Shown here one piece after another: positions 33,401 through 40,912 of a DNA stretch of 64,000 bases (position 1 is its first letter; each line of letters opens with the position of its first letter). The stretch covers positions 558,001 to 622,000 of the forward strand of contig NZ_FOIX01000004.1 of assembly GCF_900109615.1 (NCBI RefSeq), in the 5' to 3' direction. Below the pieces are notes generated by a model. It ran no database searches. It was not told the DNA's origin and worked only from the letters and a program-made list of their open reading frames with translations. The DNA is from Kaistella antarctica (GTDB lineage: Bacteria; Bacteroidota; Bacteroidia; Flavobacteriales; Weeksellaceae). The translations under genes and the position numbers were made by a program.

Positions 33401-35453
33401 AAGTGAGATCAGATTACAGTCGGAAACGAATGTTCCAAACAGTCCGCTGAATGTTTCCATTAAAGAATTTAAGATTGAAACCATTACGGAACTTGTTAAA
33501 AAAGACTCGCTTTTAGCCAAAGGAAATATCAACGGAACGGCGCAACTTCGGGATTTGAAAAACAATATGACGTTCACTTCAGACATTGATGTGACAGATT
33601 TATTCGTTTACGGAAGTCCGGTTGGGAATTTAGATATTAAAGCCAACAATCAAAGCGCCGATTTAATTCGGGCAGATATTGCTCTTTCTGGTTTTGATAA
33701 TGATGTGAAACTGGGCGGAACGTACAACACGAAATCGAGCGGATTGAATATGAATTTGGATATGAATCGTTTCCAAATGAAATCAGTTCAAGGATTCTCC
33801 ATGAATGCCATTGAAAATGCGGAAGGTTATCTATCAGGGAAATTAAAAATTACTGGAAATACAGACGCTCCTAATATTCTAGGCGGCATTAAATTTAATG
33901 ATGTCGGTTTAGGAATTACGCAGTTAGGCAGCAGTTTTAAAAATATTAATGATGAAATTAAATTCACGAATCGTGGAATTGATTTCGATGATTTTAAAAT
34001 TAAAGATGAATCAGGAAATGTAATCGTTATTGATGGCGCCGTGTTGACGAAAACATATAAAGATTTCGCCTTTAATTTAGATGTGAATGCGGATAATTTT
34101 AAAGTAGTCGATTCTGAAAAAGACAGTGATAAATTAATGTACGGAGTTTTGGCCATTGATGCGAAACTTCAAATTCGCGGGAATTTAGATTTACCTCAAG
34201 TTGATGGAGATTTGGCGGTAACCGATCAAACTGATTTCACGATCGTTCTGCCACAAACTTCACCTGCTTTAGAAGATCGCGAAGGAATTGTAGAATTCAT
34301 TGATCAGGATCAAATTGCCTTGCAACAAACCATTAAAGCAGATTCTTTAACCGATCAAAGTGATATCAAAGGTTTGGATGTAAACGTGAATATCGAAGTC
34401 GTGAAAGAAGCGAAGATTTCTTTAATCATCGATCAGGCGAATGGAGATTTTGTGAAACTTCAAGGTGAAGCGCAATTGACTGGTGGAATCGATCCTTCTG
34501 GAAAGACAACTTTGGTTGGCGTTTATCAGGTTGAAAAAGGTGCTTACGAAATGTCGGTGAGTTTGTTAAAACGAAAATTTGAAATCGAAAAAGGAAGTAC
34601 AATTACCTGGACTGGCGAACCGATGACGGCGAACTTAGATATCACGGCTGTTTATAAAACCGATGCGGCTCCACTCGATTTGCTTCAACAACAATTAACT
34701 GGAGTTACTGGAAATCAGTTAAATCAGTACAAACAAAGAATTCCTTTCAACACCTTATTGATTATGAAAGGAGAATTGTTGAAACCAGTTATTACGTTTG
34801 ATATTACGACTTCGAAAGAGAATAATTCTGTGTCTGCAGAAGTGATTGATAATACAACCGCAAAATTAGATCAACTTCGACGCGATGAATCGGAAATGAA
34901 CAAACAGGTTTTTGCCTTGTTATTGCTAAACCGATTTATTGGGGAGAATCCTTTCCAGAGTGAAACTGGTTTGTCGGCTTCTACTCTAGCGAAACAAAGT
35001 GTGAGTCGGATTTTATCGGAGCAGTTAAATAATCTAGCCTCTGATTTAATTGGTGGTGTTGAATTGAATTTCGATCTGGAATCTACAGAGGATTATTCCA
35101 GCGGAAGTAAGAATGAACGAACTGATTTAAATGTTGGTTTGACCAAAAGATTATTTGATGATCGCTTGAAAGTAACTGTTGGAAACAATTTCGCTTTAGA
35201 AGGTGACGCCAGACAAAACGAAGAAATGACCAACATCGCGGGCGACATTACGTTGGATTATAGTTTGTCAAAGGACGGACGATACATGTTGCGCGCTTAC
35301 AGAAAGAACGATTATCAGGTTGCTTTGCAAGGACAGATTATCGAAACAGGAATCGGATTTATCATCACTTTGGATTACGATCAATTCCGCGAAATTTTTG
35401 AACGCCGCAAACAAAACAAAGAATTTAAGAAACAAAATACGTCTTCAAAATAA
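30453..35453 (+). CDS. tamB: TamB-family translocation/assembly and lipid-transfer protein
   Basis: 1666 residues, the largest gene in the window. GTG start giving MNIYKKILKYTG and one N-terminal membrane anchor (about 12-30, VIAALLVLVIVLALSLQL). The body is a very long repetitive beta structure (AsmA/TamB-like groove) and the C-terminal DUF490 domain starts near 1300, with SVSRILSEQLNNLASDLIGG and the NVGLTKRLFDDRLKVTVGNN strands at the end. Spans the periplasm between inner and outer membranes and is linked to phospholipid transport and outer-membrane protein assembly. Its stop overlaps the start of the Omp85 partner gene by one base (TAATG). Confidence 0.92.
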   Translation: MNIYKKILKYTGIVIAALLVLVIVLALSLQLPSVQNFAKGKLVNYLEKKIKTKVTLDRVYIDFPNSLVMENLFLQGQKVDTLLFARKADVGLNIPKLLKNTADITSIDLEGVKANVVRNENGTFNFDYILDAFATKDEEETPSKPFIISLDKIKLKDIGISFIDNQSRNDIELYFKSFDTRVKSFDLAKNSYAMNDINMDGLRLKLQQDLLEEVADKVVEKVDSLQKQSPLKLGLNKIKLTNFNIDYGDDNTKTFGKIIFKELSTKINKLDLENSDFGIGNLYLKSADINAKLFLPAQNANPKKAASTETSTEKSLALLLNKLILDDVKVAYDNTAIAPTRSGIDFNHLNFSKMNLEMRNFKMKDGTFAGAVRSAEIKERRGLDIQKFKTDFIFEEKQAYLKQLYLQTSKTILRDEVVLNYNSIEQLSANPGAVKIAANIRNSKVGFSDILMLVPTLRNTVPFNKYPNAILKVDTRLKGTVNDLQIQNLELSGIDQFKVNASGNVKNAMNPENLYYDLNVRELSSSAKTIYNLVPKNTIPSNITLPSFFKIAGTAKGTTQIVNTNLKVTTTLGNAGIRASVDMKRKDQERYDILANLQNLQIGKIIQNKDLGSITGQVAVKGQSFDPNKANADIKGNIKSVAYNGYTYQNMALIGKVNRGAYVIDLDSKDQNANLKILASGNFTDKEPSIKVNGTIRRLDLNKLGFYEDQMILAGDLDGDFTSLNPDAPNGYLTLKNFAISDTKDIFPLQEVFLTAVSTADQNIITLQSQIADVDLTGKYKLTQILGSLQNTINEYYQYQKPGTKIEKIDPNQFFTFNAKIKDDNLLRKFVPELTEFEPITLTGNYDADSRKLEVNGQIPQVKYGANSITGGVITINNENDALVYDLKLAEFKNESIALMKVGLNGDIKENLITYNASTKDEKDATKFLVAGNVKKVGDLTKISLNPDGLTLNYDKWQVSADNFVQISSRGILANNFAISNSGSEIRLQSETNVPNSPLNVSIKEFKIETITELVKKDSLLAKGNINGTAQLRDLKNNMTFTSDIDVTDLFVYGSPVGNLDIKANNQSADLIRADIALSGFDNDVKLGGTYNTKSSGLNMNLDMNRFQMKSVQGFSMNAIENAEGYLSGKLKITGNTDAPNILGGIKFNDVGLGITQLGSSFKNINDEIKFTNRGIDFDDFKIKDESGNVIVIDGAVLTKTYKDFAFNLDVNADNFKVVDSEKDSDKLMYGVLAIDAKLQIRGNLDLPQVDGDLAVTDQTDFTIVLPQTSPALEDREGIVEFIDQDQIALQQTIKADSLTDQSDIKGLDVNVNIEVVKEAKISLIIDQANGDFVKLQGEAQLTGGIDPSGKTTLVGVYQVEKGAYEMSVSLLKRKFEIEKGSTITWTGEPMTANLDITAVYKTDAAPLDLLQQQLTGVTGNQLNQYKQRIPFNTLLIMKGELLKPVITFDITTSKENNSVSAEVIDNTTAKLDQLRRDESEMNKQVFALLLLNRFIGENPFQSETGLSASTLAKQSVSRILSEQLNNLASDLIGGVELNFDLESTEDYSSGSKNERTDLNVGLTKRLFDDRLKVTVGNNFALEGDARQNEEMTNIAGDITLDYSLSKDGRYMLRAYRKNDYQVALQGQIIETGIGFIITLDYDQFREIFERRKQNKEFKKQNTSSK

Positions 35454-37807
35454 TGATCAAGTTGAATACATCTTATTATAAAATATTTGCAACCCTTTCA
35501 GTTGCAGTCCTCATTTCGTCTTGTAGCAACACTAAATTTCTACAGGAAGGACAGATGCTTTATACGGGCGCAAAAATTAACATTAAAAATGATACGCTTT
35601 CTAAGAAAGAAAAGTCAAATTTAAAAGAAGCGCTTTTAGATCAATTGCGTCCAAAACCTAATTCTTCTTTTCTAGGCTTAAGACCAAAATTATACGTTTA
35701 TAATATCACCAAAGAACCGACAAAAGAAAAAGGATTGCGTTACTGGCTAAAATATAAAATCGGTGAAAAGCCAGTTTTGCTACAAGACGTCGATCGCGAG
35801 TTTAATAAAAAAATCATCGTTAATTATTCGGAGAACAAAGGGTTCTTTAATGCAAAGGCTTCTTCGGATACCATTTCTAAAAATAAAAAGGCACAAGTTC
35901 TTTACACCTTAAAACCTGGCGCAAGATATTTAATTAGTCAAGTTAATTTTCCGGAAGATTCTACGGTGATCAATTCAGAAATCCAAGCCATCAAAGACAA
36001 AACATTTTTGAAAGCCGGAAATCCATTTGATTTAGACGTTATCAAAGCGGAAAGACAACGTATTGATGAGCATTTAAAAAATCGGGGTTTTTATTATTTC
36101 AGTCCTGATAATATTATTGTTCAGGCAGATAGTACCGTTTTGAAAGAGCCGAAAGTCGAACTTTTTGTGAAGTTGAAAAACAATACGCCTCAACTTTCAA
36201 AGGAACCTTTTACGATTGATAAAACGATTGTATTTGCAGATTATAACTTAGAAGATGTAAAATTAGGAAAATATGGAATTCCGTACATTACCGATTCGGT
36301 TGAGGTTTATAAGGATTTGTACGTGATTGATCCTCAACATAAATTCAAACCGAAAATTTTCGACCGAACGCTTTACTTTGACAAAGGAGATTTGTACAAC
36401 CGGAAAGACCACAACCTTTCCTTGAATCGATTGATCAGTTTAGGGGTTTTCAAATTTGTGAAAAACGAATTCGTGGTTTCAGATTCGCTGAATCATACTT
36501 TTGATGCGTATTATTTATTGACGCCGCGGCCGTTTCAATCGTTGCGTTTAGAAACTTTAGGAAAAACAAATTCGGCCAATTATACGGGTGGAGAAGTCAA
36601 CCTCAACTGGACACATCGTAATTTCTTTAAAGGAGCAGAACAGTTAAAGGGAGCAATTTATGGTGCAGCCGATGTTCAGGTTGGCGGACCGAAAGATGCC
36701 AATAACATTATCCGCTTTGGAGCCAACGCCCAATTGTCTATTCCCAGAATCGTGGCGCCGTTTAGATTTAATTCATCAAGTGCTTACGTTCCAAGAACGA
36801 ATTTCAATCTTGGTTATGAATATTTGAGCCGAACGGAATTGTACACGCTGCATAATTTCAACACTTCTTTTGGCTATGTCTGGAAAGAGAACGAACGGAA
36901 AGAACATGATTTAAAGATTTTTGACATGACTTTGGTCGCACCACAAAAAGTGACAGAAAAGTATCAGACACAAATAGACGGAGATGATTCTGACCCGCTC
37001 AATATTATAAAACCAAATCCTTCTCTGCAAAGAGTAATTGACAAACAGTTAATTTTTGGACCGACCTATAATTACACCTACACCAATACGATGTTGCCGA
37101 AAAAAAATACTTTCTATTATAAAGGAAGTTTAGATTTAGCAGGAACAATTACAGGTTTGGTCAGTGGCGCAGATGCAAAAGCAGGAAAGCAGAAAGAGTT
37201 GTTCGGTATTCCCTTCAGTCAGTATGCGAAGATGGAACATGATTTCCGCTATTACAGAAAAGTGAATGATAAAAGCACCATTGCCACAAGATTTATTGCC
37301 GGAATTGGCTATCCTTATGGAAACTCTACGACAATGCCTTATGTAAAGCAATTCTTCGTCGGAGGAAGCAATAGTATCCGTGCCTTTCGTGCCAGAACTT
37401 TAGGCCCGGGAAGTTATGATCCAAGAAATGAAGAAGCCTCTTTCTTTTTTGACCAGTCGGGAGATATTAAAATAGAAGTGAATGCCGAATATCGCGCAAA
37501 TATTTATAAATTTTTGAATGTTGCTGTTTTCGCAGATGCAGGAAATGTTTGGTTGATTAATGAAGATGACGATAAACCAGGTGGAAAATTCTCTAAAGAT
37601 TTTGCTAAAGAAATTGCAGTAGGTGCCGGAGTGGGTTTAAGACTTGACTTTTCAATTCTTATCCTTCGTTTAGATTTAGCAATGCCACTTCGAGTTCCTT
37701 ATTATGAAGAAGGAAACCGCTGGACTTTTGACCGAATTGATTTCGGCAGTGGCGCTTGGCGGAAAGACAATTTAATTTTAAATATCGCTATTGGATATCC
37801 GTTCTAA
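35453..37807 (+). CDS. TamA/BamA-like Omp85 outer-membrane protein (lipoprotein type)
   Basis: 784 residues. The N-terminus has a lipoprotein-like signal (LSVAVLISSC, Cys about 24), which is common in bacteroidete Omp85 partners. POTRA-type domains to about 330 (SQVNFPEDSTVINSE...GNPFDLDVIKAERQRIDEHLKNRGFYYFSPD), then a 16-stranded barrel ending GAWRKDNLILNIAIGYPF with the terminal Phe expected for Bam insertion. The lid-lock motif region FFVGGSNSIRAFRARTLGPGSY is present. Coupled to tamB, so most likely the TamA of this organism; a second Omp85 gene is at 53310. Confidence 0.9.
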   Translation: MIKLNTSYYKIFATLSVAVLISSCSNTKFLQEGQMLYTGAKINIKNDTLSKKEKSNLKEALLDQLRPKPNSSFLGLRPKLYVYNITKEPTKEKGLRYWLKYKIGEKPVLLQDVDREFNKKIIVNYSENKGFFNAKASSDTISKNKKAQVLYTLKPGARYLISQVNFPEDSTVINSEIQAIKDKTFLKAGNPFDLDVIKAERQRIDEHLKNRGFYYFSPDNIIVQADSTVLKEPKVELFVKLKNNTPQLSKEPFTIDKTIVFADYNLEDVKLGKYGIPYITDSVEVYKDLYVIDPQHKFKPKIFDRTLYFDKGDLYNRKDHNLSLNRLISLGVFKFVKNEFVVSDSLNHTFDAYYLLTPRPFQSLRLETLGKTNSANYTGGEVNLNWTHRNFFKGAEQLKGAIYGAADVQVGGPKDANNIIRFGANAQLSIPRIVAPFRFNSSSAYVPRTNFNLGYEYLSRTELYTLHNFNTSFGYVWKENERKEHDLKIFDMTLVAPQKVTEKYQTQIDGDDSDPLNIIKPNPSLQRVIDKQLIFGPTYNYTYTNTMLPKKNTFYYKGSLDLAGTITGLVSGADAKAGKQKELFGIPFSQYAKMEHDFRYYRKVNDKSTIATRFIAGIGYPYGNSTTMPYVKQFFVGGSNSIRAFRARTLGPGSYDPRNEEASFFFDQSGDIKIEVNAEYRANIYKFLNVAVFADAGNVWLINEDDDKPGGKFSKDFAKEIAVGAGVGLRLDFSILILRLDLAMPLRVPYYEEGNRWTFDRIDFGSGAWRKDNLILNIAIGYPF

Positions 37808-37823
37808 AACTATAAAAAAACAA

Positions 37824-38780
37824 ATGAAAAGACTTGCTTTTTTTTGGGAAACGATTAAGGAAACATCTATACAATGGGCTAACTCCGATGCTACCAGAGC
37901 TTCGGCGAGTTTAGCGTATTATGCTATTTTTTCTATACCTGGTTTATTAATCATCATTATTTGGATTGCCGGAAATTTCTTCGGTGAAGAAGCCATCAGA
38001 GGAGAAATTGCCAATCAATTCGGAAGTATGATGGGTGATGATGTTGCGAAAAGTATTGAGGAATTAATTGCCAGTGCGCTCATCGATAAGCAAAATATTT
38101 TCATGAAAGTAGTCGGCGTATTATCTTTGATTTTTGGAGCAACCACTATTTTTTTTCAATTGCAGAAAGCTTTAAACGATCTGTGGGATGTAAAACCCGC
38201 ACCTAAAAAAGCAATTATTAAATTTCTTTTGGATCGTGCAAATTCATTGGGGATGATTTTGGTCATCGGTTTTCTATTGATGATTACCATGGTTTTATCC
38301 TCGGCAATCAGTCTACTCAATAATTTCATCACTTTTAGATTAGGCTTGGAAACTTATATTCTCATGGAAATAGTGAATTACGTGATTGGATTTATTCTCG
38401 TTGTGTTGGTATTCGCTTTTATGTTTAAAGTTTTGCCCGATGTTGAAATTTCCTGGAAATCAGTTTGGATCGGAGCTATTCTAACCGCAGTTCTATTCAC
38501 GCTCGGGAAAATGCTGCTAAGCTTATACTTCGGTGAATTAAAGCCTACATCAGCCTTTGGAAAAGCCGGTACGATCATCTTAATTATGATGTGGATCAAT
38601 TATTCTTGTATGCTCATTTTCTTTGGTGCAGAATTTACAAAAGTACATGCCTTACGTAAAGGATATAAAATAGTTCCCTCTCGACATGCTACCTGGAGTT
38701 CAGAAAAACTGTACGAAGAATCGTTGGAAAAAAAGAAGCCAACAGAGACTAGTGATGATCCGAAAGATCATCTTATTTAA
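37824..38780 (+). CDS. YihY/BrkB-family inner-membrane protein
   Basis: 318 residues from the ATG at 37824; an upstream in-frame TTG at 37791 would lie inside the previous gene and adds no homologous residues. Six predicted helices with family landmarks: RASASLAYYAIFSIPGLLII, the FFGATTIFFQLQKALNDLWDV segment, LSSAISLLNNF, PDVEISWKSVWIGAILTAVLF and the C-terminal WINYSCMLIFFGAEFTKV. Related to the former ribonuclease BN annotation, which proved wrong; actual role uncertain, with links to envelope integrity. Third gene of the tamB-tamA unit, 16 bases after the stop. Confidence 0.87.
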   Translation: MKRLAFFWETIKETSIQWANSDATRASASLAYYAIFSIPGLLIIIIWIAGNFFGEEAIRGEIANQFGSMMGDDVAKSIEELIASALIDKQNIFMKVVGVLSLIFGATTIFFQLQKALNDLWDVKPAPKKAIIKFLLDRANSLGMILVIGFLLMITMVLSSAISLLNNFITFRLGLETYILMEIVNYVIGFILVVLVFAFMFKVLPDVEISWKSVWIGAILTAVLFTLGKMLLSLYFGELKPTSAFGKAGTIILIMMWINYSCMLIFFGAEFTKVHALRKGYKIVPSRHATWSSEKLYEESLEKKKPTETSDDPKDHLI

Positions 38781-38970
38781 GACCTAATCATCTTTATACT
38801 CAATAACTTCTGCATTAATTTGTAGAAGTTTTTTCTTCCCAAAAATCTGATTTAAAAAGATTCTGATTAACTCCATAAATTATAAGATACCAATCAGGAA
38901 TAGGGTAATTATCTGCAACAGTATTAAAAAAAACTCTGTGAAAGAAATGACAATACTAGACATAAAAAAA

Positions 38971-38990
38971 CTTCCGAATAAATTCGGAAG
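38971..38990 (-). terminator. Terminator after tRNA-Glu
   Basis: Stem CTTCCGAAT / ATTCGGAAG with short loop; minus strand continues into seven T. Just downstream of the tRNA on its own strand. Confidence 0.75.
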
Positions 38991-38995
38991 CTTCG

Positions 38996-39067
38996 TAGCC
39001 CGTAGGGGAGTCGAACCCCTCTTACCAGGATGAAAACCTGAGGTCCTAACCGATAGACGAACGGGCC
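38996..39067 (-). tRNA. tRNA-Glu (anticodon TTC), copy 1
   Basis: Minus-strand cloverleaf of 72 bases without encoded CCA: acceptor GGCCCGT / ACGGGCT, D-arm GTCT/GGAC with the U13-G22 pair typical of tRNA-Glu, anticodon stem TCAGG/CCTGG with loop TTTTCAT (TTC at 34-36), T-arm with TTCGA. Followed by a terminator. Confidence 0.95.
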
Positions 39068-39089
39068 AGTGCGTCTTTGTAATTTATAA

Positions 39090-39344
39090 TTATGCTAAAG
39101 CATTAACGTGCTTAGTCAATTTACTTTTAAGATTTGCCGCTTTGTTTTTGTGGATGATGTTCTTCTTCACCAACTTGTCTAACAAAGAGATTACTGATGG
39201 CAACTTTAAAGTCGCTGCAGCTTTATCTTCTTCAGTTCTCAACACTCTCAAAGCTGTTCTTGCAGTTTTGTGGTAGTATCTGTTGATTACTCTTTTCTTT
39301 TCGCTTTGTCTGATTCTTTTCAGAGCTGATTTATGATTTGCCAT
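39090..39344 (-). CDS. rpsT: 30S ribosomal protein S20
   Basis: 84-residue basic, helical primary rRNA-binding protein. N-terminus ANHKSALKRIRQSEKKRVINR and the C-terminal IIHKNKAANLKSKLTKHVNAL are diagnostic. Length typical. It sits between two tRNA-Glu genes on the same strand and has its own consensus promoter at 39366-39395; the downstream tRNA may be processed from the same transcript. Confidence 0.97.
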   Translation of the reverse strand: MANHKSALKRIRQSEKKRVINRYYHKTARTALRVLRTEEDKAAATLKLPSVISLLDKLVKKNIIHKNKAANLKSKLTKHVNALA

Positions 39345-39365
39345 ATCTTCTTAAAAACTTGGGTG

Positions 39366-39395
39366 CAAAGATAATAATCTTTTTTTGATTACAAA
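39366..39395 (-). promoter_or_regulatory. rpsT promoter
   Basis: Minus strand: TTTG (39392-39395), 18 bases, TATCTTTG (39366-39373), with a leader of about 18 bases. A textbook Bacteroidota housekeeping promoter. Confidence 0.7.
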
Positions 39396-39433
39396 ATATT
39401 TTTATAAAACTTTTCAAAAACTTTCATCTTTAG

Positions 39434-39505
39434 TAGCCTATAAGGGAATCGAACCCCTGTTGCAAGACTGAAAATCTTGAGTCCTTACCACTAGACGAAT
39501 AGGCC
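39434..39505 (-). tRNA. tRNA-Glu (anticodon TTC), copy 2
   Basis: 72 bases on the minus strand: acceptor GGCCTAT / ATAGGCT, anticodon loop TTTTCAG (TTC), T-loop GTTCGAT. Same anticodon as copy 1 but acceptor, anticodon stem and T-stem differ, so it is not a recent duplicate. Confidence 0.94.
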
Positions 39506-39565
39506 TTTGCTTTGAGGACTGCAAAAATAGAAATTAAGTTTTAATCCTGCAACCCTAATTCATCT

Positions 39566-40855
39566 TTATCTAGAAATTTTTTGAATCGTCGCATTTTTAA
39601 TGCCTTTTTCATCCAGCTGTTTTTGGATTTTCACAGCTTCTTCTAAACTTGAAAACTTACCGTAAGTGTAGTAGAACTTGCCATTTTCTTTCGTCCTATT
39701 CACATCTTTTAACGTATTCAACATAAAGGAGTTGGAGCTCAATTTCTGATCACTTACCGCCACTTCCAAAGTATAATAACCAGTACCTAATTTTTGGTTA
39801 GGAACAAAAGAAATGGACGACGCATTTCGGAAGCCGGCATCTTTTGCAGTTTTCAAATTATTATCGCGCACAGAAGCCATATTGGTTACGCTAAAGTAAT
39901 ATTTATATAGATCGTTCTCCTTTATCGTAAGAATGTAATTAAGGCCTTTTAAAGCTGGATCAGTGGGAACGTACTTGGTCTGAGACGACATCAACAATAT
40001 TCTAAAATCATTTTTCAAGGCGATTTCGACGGGTTTTTCAACTTCTCTTGTTGGTGTTGGTGCACCACCATTTCTTTCAATCGCTTTTTTATACACAATT
40101 ATTGCGTCATAAATACTCTGCGAAACCTCATTTTGACCTCTGTCAGACGCCAAATAGGAAGCTTCGTCATAATTACTAACGAACCCCGTCTCAATCAATA
40201 CGGACGGCATTGCATTTAATCTTAAGACGTGAAGGTTCTGTTGCTTCACCCCTCGCGAAAATCGATTATCTTTCTTTACAAAATTGCCTTCCACATAACT
40301 TCCGAAGAGCAAACTGGTTTCCAAATACTTGCTTTGCTGAATTTTCAATGCAATTAAAGATTCTGGAGATTTTGGATCATACGTAGCAAAGGTTTCCCGG
40401 TCTTTTTCATCTAAAAAAATTACATCATTCTCGGCTTTTGCAACTTCTAAATTTGTTTTATTTTGGTCAGGACCTTGTACAAAAGTTTCTGTTCCGTAAG
40501 GTGAGGTTTTGGTACTTGCATTAACATGTATAGAAATAAATAAATCAGCTTTGCTTCTATTTGCTAGAGTTGTTCGTTCGGTTAATGAAGGAAATTCGTC
40601 AATCTTCCTCGTGTAAATTACTTTGTAATCCTTATTTTTTTCGAGCATTCTGCCTAATTTGAGCGTAATGGCTAACGTGACATCTTTTTCTCTCACGGTT
40701 CCCAGATCACCGTAATGCCGATTTGCACCGTGGTCGCTGCCTCCGTGACCAGCATCCAGAACAATGGTGAACTTCTTTTGTGCGCCACTAATCAGGAAGA
40801 ACATTACAAAAAATAGGGAAAAATATCTTTTAAAGGAAAAACTATTGGTAATCAT
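39566..40855 (-). CDS. N-acetylmuramoyl-L-alanine amidase with C-terminal SPOR-like domain
   Basis: 429 residues with a signal peptide (FSLFFVMFFLISGAQ). Amidase_3 zinc enzyme that cuts the amide between MurNAc and the stem peptide during cell separation: VLDAGHGGSDHGA (first Zn His), the Glu in the TVREKDVTL region, ISIHVNAS (second Zn His) and PSVLIETGFVSN (catalytic Glu). The last 40 residues (YYTYGKFSSLEEAVKIQKQL...IKNATIQKI) fit a SPOR domain, which binds denuded glycans at division sites. Divergent from the LptD-like gene, 57 bases apart. Confidence 0.92.
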   Translation of the reverse strand: MITNSFSFKRYFSLFFVMFFLISGAQKKFTIVLDAGHGGSDHGANRHYGDLGTVREKDVTLAITLKLGRMLEKNKDYKVIYTRKIDEFPSLTERTTLANRSKADLFISIHVNASTKTSPYGTETFVQGPDQNKTNLEVAKAENDVIFLDEKDRETFATYDPKSPESLIALKIQQSKYLETSLLFGSYVEGNFVKKDNRFSRGVKQQNLHVLRLNAMPSVLIETGFVSNYDEASYLASDRGQNEVSQSIYDAIIVYKKAIERNGGAPTPTREVEKPVEIALKNDFRILLMSSQTKYVPTDPALKGLNYILTIKENDLYKYYFSVTNMASVRDNNLKTAKDAGFRNASSISFVPNQKLGTGYYTLEVAVSDQKLSSNSFMLNTLKDVNRTKENGKFYYTYGKFSSLEEAVKIQKQLDEKGIKNATIQKISR

Positions 40856-40856
40856 C

Positions 40857-40885
40857 TTTAGATTTTAAAAATTGTATTAATTTTG
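40857..40885 (+). promoter_or_regulatory. Promoter of the LptD-like gene
   Basis: TTTA (40857-40860), 17 bases, TAATTTTG (40878-40885), 27 bases before the TTG start. Confidence 0.45.
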
Positions 40886-40912
40886 ACGGCAATATATAAT
40901 AGATAAAGCGCT

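Noticed and set aside
37791..37823. Upstream TTG start for the YihY gene
   Set aside because: It would lie within the Omp85 gene and adds a charged stretch that family members lack.
38996..39505. tRNA genes as an integration site
   Set aside because: No integrase, no repeated tRNA 3' end and no foreign-looking DNA is next to them.
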